Source of the DNA: an uncultured Eubacteriales bacterium
Lineage (GTDB): Bacteria; Bacillota; Clostridia; Christensenellales; Aristaeellaceae
Assembly: GCA_900550955.1 (NCBI GenBank)
Contig: URUF01000004.1
Location: forward strand, 25,383-89,382
Direction: 5' to 3'
Length of the DNA stretch: 64,000 nucleotides
Each line of letters opens with the position of its first letter. Position 1 is the first letter of the stretch. The notes below the pieces were generated by a model. The model had not been told where the DNA came from and ran no database searches. It was given only the letters and a program-made list of their open reading frames with translations. The position numbers and the translations under genes were made by a program. Positions 16,737 to 22,997 of this stretch are shown in pieces.

Positions 16737-17012
16737 ATGGAAAAGCAAGCATTGGGCATGGTAGAAACCAAGGGTTTGGTAGGTTCCATTGAGGCGGCGG
16801 ACGCCATGGTGAAGGCCGCGAACGTGCATTTGATTGGCAAGGTACATGTGGGCGGCGGATTGGTAACGGTGATGGTACGCGGCGATGTGGGCGCGGTGAA
16901 GGCCTCGGTGGAGGCTGGCGGAGCCGCCGCCAAGCGTGTGGGCGAGCTGGTAAGCGTGCATGTGATTCCCCGTCCCCATGATGATGTGGAGGCCATTCTG
17001 CCAAAGCTGTAA
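16737..17012 (+). CDS. Hexameric shell protein BMC-H, copy 2
   Basis: 91 residues, 22 bases after copy 1. It differs by a few substitutions: Ile to Val, Ala to Ser near residue 16, Glu to Val at the IGKVHVGGG loop close to the pore, and a short tail ending ILPKL. The pair probably forms the facets, possibly as mixed hexamers. RBS GAGGAGATA. Confidence 0.95.
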   Translation: MEKQALGMVETKGLVGSIEAADAMVKAANVHLIGKVHVGGGLVTVMVRGDVGAVKASVEAGGAAAKRVGELVSVHVIPRPHDDVEAILPKL

Positions 17013-17032
17013 ACGATTAGGAGGAAAGCGCC

Positions 17033-17461
17033 ATGCTAAAGGGTATCTCACCGATTCTTACGCCTGAGCTGCTCAAGACCATTGCTGAAATGGGCCATGG
17101 CGACGAGCTGGCCATTGGCGATTGCAATTTCCCGGCCCAGTCCATGGGGAAGCGCTGCGTGCGCGCCGACGGGCACCGTGGGACGGAGCTGTTGGACGCG
17201 ATTCTTGCGTTGTTCCCACTGGATCAGTTTGTGGAGGCGCCTGTTGCAGTTATGGCCCCGGAACCCGGCGCGATGGAGGGAAACCCTCCAATTTGGGCTG
17301 AATTTGCGGAAATTGTGGAGAAGCACCAGCCTGGAACGCGCACCGAAGCCATTGACCGCTTCACGTTTTACGAGCGCGCCAAAAATGCCTACGCGACTGT
17401 TTCCACGGGCGAGAAGGCGCTGTATGCCTGCATCATTATCAAAAAGGGTTGCTTGATTTAA
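17033..17461 (+). CDS. fucU: L-fucose mutarotase-like protein (FucU/RbsD family)
   Basis: 142 residues. It catalyses anomer exchange of free sugars. The family motif MGHGDELAIGDCNFPAQS (His22, Asp25) and C-terminal FYERAKNAYATVSTGE, followed by LYACIIIKKG, match FucU better than RbsD. Its presence implies that the operon receives a free reducing sugar through the ABC transporter rather than a phosphorylated one. AGGAGGAAA site before the ATG. Confidence 0.88.
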   Translation: MLKGISPILTPELLKTIAEMGHGDELAIGDCNFPAQSMGKRCVRADGHRGTELLDAILALFPLDQFVEAPVAVMAPEPGAMEGNPPIWAEFAEIVEKHQPGTRTEAIDRFTFYERAKNAYATVSTGEKALYACIIIKKGCLI

Positions 17462-17483
17462 GAAAAAAAGGGGGAACAGGGCC

Positions 17484-18500
17484 ATGAAAAAGATCATCAA
17501 TGCTGCCAGAGATTTTGTTCCCGAAATGTTGGAAGGCATCTATGCCGCGCATCCCGATGAGCTGGCGTGCGTTGGGAGCGATTTACATTGCCTTGTTTCC
17601 AAGCGCAAGCACGCCGGCAAGGTGGGCATTGCCACGGGCGGCGGTTCGGGGCATCTGCCGCTGTTCCTGGGCTACGTGGGCGAGGGTATGCTGGATGGCT
17701 GCGCCATCGGGGATGTGTTCCAGTCGCCCAGCGCGGAGCAGATGCTAAGCGTGACCAGGGAGATTGACCAGAGCGCGGGCGTGCTGTATATCTACGGGAA
17801 TTATAACGGCGATATCTTCAACTTTGACATGGCCGCCGAAATGGCCGACATGGAGGAGAACATCCGCGTGGAGAGCGTGGTGGCGGGCGAGGACGTGGCC
17901 TCCGCCGCCCCAAGCGCGGAGGGGGAGCCCAACAAGCGCCGAGGCGTGGCGGGCATCTTCTTTGTGTACAAGTGCGCGGGAGCGGCCGCCGCCGCCGGGC
18001 TTGATTTGGACGGGGTAAAGCGCGTTGCGGAAAAGGCGTGCGCCAATGTGCGCACCATGGGCGTTGCGCTTACCTCCTGCACGGTGCCGCGCGTTGGGCA
18101 CGCCAGCTTTGAAATTGGCGAGGATGAAATGGAAATTGGCATGGGTATTCACGGCGAGCCTGGCGTGCGCCGCGGCAAGCTGCGCCCGGCTGACGAGATT
18201 GTGGACGAAATGCTCGCGCCCATCCTCAAGGACCTGCCCTTTGAAGGCGGCGACGAGGTGGCGGTGCTGGTCAACGGCCTTGGCGCAACGCCGCTGGAGG
18301 AGCAATATGTGATGTTCCGCCGGGTGAAACAGGTACTGGACGCCAAGGGCATTCGCATATTCCACACCTACGTGGGGGAATATGCCACCTCCATGGAGAT
18401 GGCGGGCGCGTCTATCTCGCTGATGCGGTTGGATGAGGAGCTGAAAGCCTATCTGTCCGCGCCGGCGGATACGCCATTTTTTAAGCAGCGTGCGTTATAA
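17484..18500 (+). CDS. dhaK: Dihydroxyacetone kinase-like subunit DhaK
   Basis: 338 residues, DhaK fold. The substrate-binding residues are kept: His57 (GGGSGHLPLF), Asp110 (YGNYNGDIFNFD) and the covalent hemiaminal His223 (GIHGEPG), equivalent to E. coli His56, Asp109 and His218. The usual GSGHEPAH is changed to GSGHLPLF, a loop near the substrate, so the preferred ketose may differ from dihydroxyacetone. It works with DhaL (next gene). No DhaM is present, so the phosphoryl donor could be ATP or an unlinked PTS protein. Confidence 0.85.
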   Translation: MKKIINAARDFVPEMLEGIYAAHPDELACVGSDLHCLVSKRKHAGKVGIATGGGSGHLPLFLGYVGEGMLDGCAIGDVFQSPSAEQMLSVTREIDQSAGVLYIYGNYNGDIFNFDMAAEMADMEENIRVESVVAGEDVASAAPSAEGEPNKRRGVAGIFFVYKCAGAAAAAGLDLDGVKRVAEKACANVRTMGVALTSCTVPRVGHASFEIGEDEMEIGMGIHGEPGVRRGKLRPADEIVDEMLAPILKDLPFEGGDEVAVLVNGLGATPLEEQYVMFRRVKQVLDAKGIRIFHTYVGEYATSMEMAGASISLMRLDEELKAYLSAPADTPFFKQRAL

Positions 18501-18509
18501 GGGGGCGTT

Positions 18510-19145
18510 TTGATGAATGCGGCTGACTTGCGCGGCCTGATGGAAACATGGGCGCGGCTGATGGCGGAAAACCGCGATTGGCTGATTGAGCTGGACAGCG
18601 TGGTAGGCGACAGCGACCTTGGCCTTACCATGAGCGACGGCTTTCGCGCTGCGGCTGACGCGCTGCGTGAAAGCGATGCGCGCGACGTGGGCAAAATGGC
18701 CTACCAGGCGGGAAAGGCCATGGCCTCGGCGGTTCCTTCCACCATGGGAACGCTAATGGCAAGCGGGCTGATGAATGCAGGAAAAGCGCTGAGGAATGTC
18801 GAAGAACTAAATGCTAAACAGGAAGCTGCATTCTTCCAGGCGTATTTCGACGGCGTAAAGAACCGCGGAAAGGCGGAACTGGGCGAAAAGACCTTCCTGG
18901 ATGGGCTGTACCCTGCTGTACAGGCGCTTTGGGAAGGGGCCGAAAACGGCCTTTCCCCCAAGGAAACCGCTCAGCAAGCCGCCGGCGCCGCTTGGCGCGC
19001 GTTTGAAGATACGAAAGGGATGCTGGCCAAGCATGGCCGGATGGCCATTCGCGGCGAGCAATCGCGCGAAATGCTGGATCCCGGGGCTGCCGTTGCCGCA
19101 CTACTTATGAAGGGTTACGCTCAATTCAAAGCGGACAGTGAGTGA
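18510..19145 (+). CDS. dhaL: Dihydroxyacetone kinase-like subunit DhaL
   Basis: 211 residues, nucleotide-binding DAK2 domain. The Mg-nucleotide aspartates appear in ELDSVVGDSDLGLTM, and the PSTMGTLMASGL loop follows. It forms the kinase with DhaK, 9 bases upstream. In this pathway the pair may rescue free ketose or dihydroxyacetone, or phosphorylate a second sugar entering the compartment. The true substrate is not evident. Confidence 0.85.
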   Translation: MMNAADLRGLMETWARLMAENRDWLIELDSVVGDSDLGLTMSDGFRAAADALRESDARDVGKMAYQAGKAMASAVPSTMGTLMASGLMNAGKALRNVEELNAKQEAAFFQAYFDGVKNRGKAELGEKTFLDGLYPAVQALWEGAENGLSPKETAQQAAGAAWRAFEDTKGMLAKHGRMAIRGEQSREMLDPGAAVAALLMKGYAQFKADSE

Positions 19146-19151
19146 TTGAGT

Positions 19152-20159
19152 ATGACGATCAGGGAAATTGCAACCATCGCAGGGGTTTCTCCAGCGGCGG
19201 TTTCACTGGTCATCAATAATAAAAAGGGCGTCAGTGAGGAAACACGCCGCAGGGTTATGAGCGTGGTGGAGGAGTGCGGCTATGTGGCCGCCCCGCAAAA
19301 GAAAAAGGTTGAGCACTTTAGGCTGATGGTAATCAAATACCGCGCTCATGGCATTGCCCTGGAGGAAAACCAGGGCTTTATCGCCTCCATCATTGACAGG
19401 ATTGAGAGCGAATGCCGGCGCTTTGCCTTTGACCTGATCATGTGCAACTGCGAGGCCAAAACGGCGGAAACGACTATCCGCGAGCTGATGCAGAACCCGC
19501 CGGATGGCGTGATCCTGATTGGCACCGAGCTGCGGGAGGCGGATTATCCCCTCCTGCGCCTGTTTACCGTGCCCGTTGTGGTGCTGGATAACAACATCGT
19601 GCTGGACAATGTGGACAGCGTTGTGATGGATAACCGCCATTTGATGCAAAAAACGGTGCGTTACCTTTACGAGCTTGGTTACAGGGATATTGGGTATTTC
19701 AAATTCAACCTGCCCGTGAATAACTGCGACGAGCGCTACGAGGGGTATTTGGAGGAGCTGGGAAGGCTTGGCCTTACGCCGCCTGAACCCGTGTACCTGA
19801 ACCCCACGGTGGACGGCGCGTGCGAAGACATGAAAAACCTGATCAAGAGCGGTTCCTACGTGCCGCATGGCGCGGCGGTGGCGGATAACGATACCGTGGT
19901 GATAGGCGCGGTAAAAGCCATCCGTGAGGCGGGCTACAGCATACCGGAGGATCTTTCCGTTGTGGGCTTTGACGATATTCCCTTTAGTGCGGTAACCATG
20001 CCCGCGCTTACAACCATGCGCATTTCGCGCTCCGCCATGGGCACGCTCGCGGTGGATATGATTCGCAAGCGCATCAAGCACCCGGATTGGCCCGGAATGC
20101 ATATGCAGATCGGCGGCAAGCTGATTGTGAGAAACAGCACCCGTCCTGTGGACGGTTGA
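19152..20159 (+). CDS. LacI-family transcriptional regulator
   Basis: 335 residues: an N-terminal helix-turn-helix (TIREIATIAGVSPAAVSLV, hinge GYV) and a periplasmic-binding-like effector domain (DGVILIGTELREADYP; LSVVGFDDIPFSAV). ATG at 19152 chosen; TTG at 19146 is also possible. Being inside the operon it probably represses its own transcription. The palindrome at 5727-5741 is the best candidate site, and the inducer is likely the sugar or a phosphorylated intermediate. Confidence 0.9.
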   Translation: MTIREIATIAGVSPAAVSLVINNKKGVSEETRRRVMSVVEECGYVAAPQKKKVEHFRLMVIKYRAHGIALEENQGFIASIIDRIESECRRFAFDLIMCNCEAKTAETTIRELMQNPPDGVILIGTELREADYPLLRLFTVPVVVLDNNIVLDNVDSVVMDNRHLMQKTVRYLYELGYRDIGYFKFNLPVNNCDERYEGYLEELGRLGLTPPEPVYLNPTVDGACEDMKNLIKSGSYVPHGAAVADNDTVVIGAVKAIREAGYSIPEDLSVVGFDDIPFSAVTMPALTTMRISRSAMGTLAVDMIRKRIKHPDWPGMHMQIGGKLIVRNSTRPVDG

Positions 20160-20177
20160 ATATGGAGTGTGCGTGGC

Positions 20178-20501
20178 ATGCTGGTAGGCCGGGTAACGGG
20201 CTCCGTGGTGAGCACAAACAAGGTGGAAGCGCTGCGCGGCGTGAAAATGCTGATTGTGCAGCCGGTAGAGCTGGATACGCTTTGCATGAAGAACGATTAT
20301 GTGATTTGCGTGGACGACGTGGGCGCGGGCGAAGGCGATTTGGTTTTTTGCGCCTATGGAAGCTCCGCCCGCCAGTCGGACACGTCCAAAAAGCATGCGT
20401 CGGATTACACGGTGTACGGCATTGTGGATTCCATTGATATGCGCGGCGCGCGCACCTATGACAAGGCGAAGGAGAAGGCGGCATGCAGTTGGCAAGAGTG
20501 A
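20178..20501 (+). CDS. BMC vertex protein BMC-P (EutN/CcmL), copy 1
   Basis: 107 residues, EutN/CcmL fold (MLVGRVTGSVVSTNK, VDDVGAGEGDLV, GSSARQS). Pentamers cap the twelve shell vertices. ATG at 20178 is used because the family starts at this Met. Its end overlaps the next gene by 19 bases. The C-terminal tail after residue 92 is lysine-rich and longer than in the paralogues. Confidence 0.92.
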   Translation: MLVGRVTGSVVSTNKVEALRGVKMLIVQPVELDTLCMKNDYVICVDDVGAGEGDLVFCAYGSSARQSDTSKKHASDYTVYGIVDSIDMRGARTYDKAKEKAACSWQE

Positions 20502-20785
20502 TCGGCAGCATGGTGAGCACGCGCAAGTCCGACCGGCTGGAAGGGCTGAAGCTGCTGGTGGCCGTGCCCATCGATATGGATACGTTTGAGGAAAAGGGCG
20601 CGCCGTTTATTACTGTGGATACGGTGGGCGCAGGCGAAGGGGAAATTGTGATGTGGGCGGGCGGAAGCTCCTCCCGCCAAACGGCTTTGACGACCAATAA
20701 GCCCGTGGACAGCTCCATTGTGGGCATTGTGGATTTTGTGGATATCCAGGGAAAGCGCGTGTACAGCAAGGGCGATGGCCAATGA
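20483..20785 (+). CDS. BMC vertex protein BMC-P, copy 2
   Basis: 100 residues (MQLARVIGSMVSTRKSD, VDTVGAGEGEIVMWAGGSSS). Same pentameric family. It overlaps copy 1 at the start and copy 3 at the stop (ATGA), so the genes are translationally coupled. Confidence 0.92.
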   Translation: MQLARVIGSMVSTRKSDRLEGLKLLVAVPIDMDTFEEKGAPFITVDTVGAGEGEIVMWAGGSSSRQTALTTNKPVDSSIVGIVDFVDIQGKRVYSKGDGQ

Positions 20786-21072
20786 AAATTGCAAAAGTAA
20801 CGGGAACGGTGGTTTCCACCGTAAAGTATGAAAAATACCGCGGCTTTAAGATGTTGAAGGTGCGCCATTTGACGCTGGAGGGCGAGCCTACCGGCGAGGA
20901 GCTGATCGCCCTGGACGCGGCGGACGCGGGGCTGGGCGATATTGTGCTTGTAAACAACGATGGCGGCGCGGCGCAGATGGTTGTGGGCGATCAAACGCTG
21001 ATAGCCAGCGTGACCATTTGCGGCGTGATTGATTCGTATACCTGGCAGGGACGGACCGTGCACTGCCATTAG
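20782..21072 (+). CDS. BMC vertex protein BMC-P, copy 3
   Basis: 96 residues (MKIAKVTGTVVSTVKYEKY, AADAGLGDIVLVNNDGGAA). A more diverged EutN/CcmL member with an insertion-shaped loop (LEGEPTGEELIALD). Start overlaps the previous stop by 4 bases. Confidence 0.9.
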   Translation: MKIAKVTGTVVSTVKYEKYRGFKMLKVRHLTLEGEPTGEELIALDAADAGLGDIVLVNNDGGAAQMVVGDQTLIASVTICGVIDSYTWQGRTVHCH

Positions 21073-21083
21073 GAGGCGGGCGT

Positions 21084-21347
21084 TTGAATATTGGCGTTGT
21101 TGTGGGTTCAGTGGTATGCACGGTTAAAACGCCCGCGCTGGAGGGCATAAAGCTGCTGATTGTGCGCCTGCTGGCAAACGGCCAGCCAAAAGGGCTTGTG
21201 ATCGCCTGCGACGGAACCCGTCAGGCGGGTATAGGCGATACGGTTTATATGATTGGGCGCAAAGAGGCGGCCCTCATGCTGGATTTGAAGAACCCGCCGC
21301 CCAGCGACCTGACCATTGCCGGGATTATTGACCCGGAAACCCTGTGA
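21084..21347 (+). CDS. BMC vertex protein BMC-P, copy 4
   Basis: 87 residues (MNIGVVVGSVVCTVKTP, TRQAGIGDTVYMIGRKEA). It starts with TTG at 21084, set by an AGGAGGCGGG site 4-5 bases upstream. It is the last gene of the operon and followed by a terminator. Four vertex paralogues in one locus is more than the one to three usually found. Confidence 0.9.
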   Translation: MNIGVVVGSVVCTVKTPALEGIKLLIVRLLANGQPKGLVIACDGTRQAGIGDTVYMIGRKEAALMLDLKNPPPSDLTIAGIIDPETL

Positions 21348-21356
21348 ATAAAGCGA

Positions 21357-21393
21357 AAAGGCCCGGCTAACGCTTGCGCATTGCCGGGCCTTT
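21357..21393. terminator. Bidirectional terminator at end of BMC operon
   Basis: An 11-base perfect stem (AAAGGCCCGGC and its complement GCCGGGCCTTT, 15-base loop) sits between the convergent BMC-P copy 4 and the SH3/peptidoglycan-binding gene. Confidence 0.85.
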
Positions 21394-21404
21394 GCCATAT
21401 GGAA

Positions 21405-22724
21405 TTACCAGGTTGCCTTGCTGGCGGTTGTTACGGCGCTTTGGTGATCGTCGTCCACCTTTTTGGTGCCGTGCGTTTTGCTGTTCTTAAAATGGATGCA
21501 GAAGTGGCCGTCAAAGCCGTTGGAGATTGTGCTGGTACCGTGGGGCATGCCGTTCATGGAAGCGGCATAGACATGGCCGTTGTATTGGATAAGGATGGCG
21601 CGCCTGTTCCAGCTCCACGAGCCGCCGAAAATGCTTTTCATCGTGGCGGTATCCTCGGCGGTGCGGGGCTCGGCGTCCAAATGGTTTACGCCGGACCAGC
21701 GCACGGCCTCAAAGGTTTTGCCGGTTTTAACGTCCTTGATGGTGAAGCGCGCGTTTTTGGGAATGACGGAGCTTACGTTGTCCGCAAACCAGTCCAGCAC
21801 CTCCGTTTTGGCGGTTTTTTGGGAACTGGCGGAGGAAGCGCCCGCGGAGGCGGTTGCGCCAAAGATCACACGGATGGTGGCGGAACCGGCGATGCCGTCC
21901 TCTTTCATGTTGCGCTTCTTCTGGAATTTTTTAACGGCGGCCACCGTACCCTCGCCATAAACGCCGTCGATTGCCCCGGAGTAATATCCCAGGCATTCCA
22001 GCGCCTGCTGAAGCTTTACCACGTTGTTGCCGCTATCGCCCTCGCGGGTGGCCGCCGGCGCAGAGCCGATTTCGGAAATGCTGCTGACGGTGGGGTACTT
22101 GCTTTCCGATTTGGCGGCGGAAGCGCTTTGGCTAGAGCCCGGCTCCGGCTGGGTGGTAAGGCTCTTTTTATTGCAGCTGCCAAAGATGCTGGTAACGGTT
22201 GCGGCGCCGGCGTAGCCATCGGCCTCCAGCTTATGCGCCTTTTGGTAGGCTTCCACTGCGGCAGTGGTGCCGCTGCCGTATACGCCGTCGATCTTTCCAT
22301 CGTAATACCCCAGAATTTGCAGAGCCTGCTGAAGCTTTTTTACGTCGCTGTTTTCATCACCTACGCGCATTATGCCGGGCGCGCTGCCCAGCGCCTTGAT
22401 TTTTTCCGCCGCGCTTGAGGAGCTGCTGGATGAGGATGCGGATTTGGCTTTGTCCACATATTGCTTCATCATGTAGCCGGTAAAGCTGCCGTAACGCACT
22501 TTATACCAGCTGCCGCTGGCGCTTAGAATGGTAACGTCCTCTCCTTTGGGAACGGTTTGCAAAGCGGCGGCTTCCTTGCTGGCGGATTTACGGAGCACAA
22601 CCTTCGCATTGGTGATTCCCCGATCTTCCGCAGCGGCGGCGGAAACGAGTGCAAAGCAAGAGAAAATAATGCTTGCGCACAGCGCCAGGCTTATTGCCTT
22701 GCGCAACCAAAAGCGGCGCATCAT
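21405..22724 (-). CDS. Secreted SH3 / peptidoglycan-binding protein with unassigned C-terminal domain
   Basis: 439 residues: signal peptide (LALCASIIFSCFALVSAAA), an SH3-like domain (about 38-92: VVLRKSAS, SGSWYKVRYGSFTGYM), a Ser-rich linker and two PG_binding_1 repeats (about 110-180 and 220-295; VKKLQQALQILGYYDGKIDG and VVKLQQALECLGYYSGAIDG). The C-terminal domain of about 135 residues carries FDGHFCIHFKNSKTHG and DDDHQ, a conserved-looking His/Cys pattern that could bind metal. I cannot name the domain. It probably acts on or in the cell wall. Strong RBS AAAGGAGGAA before the first ATG. Confidence 0.8.
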   Translation of the reverse strand: MMRRFWLRKAISLALCASIIFSCFALVSAAAAEDRGITNAKVVLRKSASKEAAALQTVPKGEDVTILSASGSWYKVRYGSFTGYMMKQYVDKAKSASSSSSSSSAAEKIKALGSAPGIMRVGDENSDVKKLQQALQILGYYDGKIDGVYGSGTTAAVEAYQKAHKLEADGYAGAATVTSIFGSCNKKSLTTQPEPGSSQSASAAKSESKYPTVSSISEIGSAPAATREGDSGNNVVKLQQALECLGYYSGAIDGVYGEGTVAAVKKFQKKRNMKEDGIAGSATIRVIFGATASAGASSASSQKTAKTEVLDWFADNVSSVIPKNARFTIKDVKTGKTFEAVRWSGVNHLDAEPRTAEDTATMKSIFGGSWSWNRRAILIQYNGHVYAASMNGMPHGTSTISNGFDGHFCIHFKNSKTHGTKKVDDDHQSAVTTASKATW

Positions 22725-22779
22725 ATGGATTCATTCCTCCTTTCCCGTAAAGGGAAGCATAAACCCTCGGTTCCTGCTC

Positions 22780-22808
22780 AATATATTACAAAATTATTAA
22801 ATAGTCAA
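22780..22808 (-). promoter_or_regulatory. Promoter of the SH3/peptidoglycan-binding gene
   Basis: On the minus strand, TTGACT (complement of 22803-22808), a 17-base AT-rich spacer and TATATT (complement of 22780-22785) lie about 55 bases before the start. Confidence 0.75.
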
Positions 22809-22891
22809 TACAAAAGGATGAACTGTTACAGGATTTGCAGCTTCCAAATTCCAGCTATTTTGATATCTTTTCAGCAAAATTGGGGAAACTA

Positions 22892-22920
22892 TTGACGAAA
22901 ATGGAAATGGAGATTAAACT
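22892..22920 (+). promoter_or_regulatory. Promoter of the 827-residue unknown gene
   Basis: TTGACG, 17-base spacer, TAAACT, about 75 bases before the start of the gene at 22998. Confidence 0.65.
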
Positions 22921-22997
22921 GGTATGGTGTTCATGATTCATTCATAATTGGCTCATTGTGTGGACACATTGATTTAAGGTAAGGGGTTCGTTTGTGT

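Noticed and set aside
5847..21347. Standard propanediol or ethanolamine utilisation locus
   Set aside because: PduL, PduP-like and PduS-like proteins are present but there is no diol dehydratase, ethanolamine lyase, B12 adenosyltransferase or glycyl-radical enzyme in the operon.
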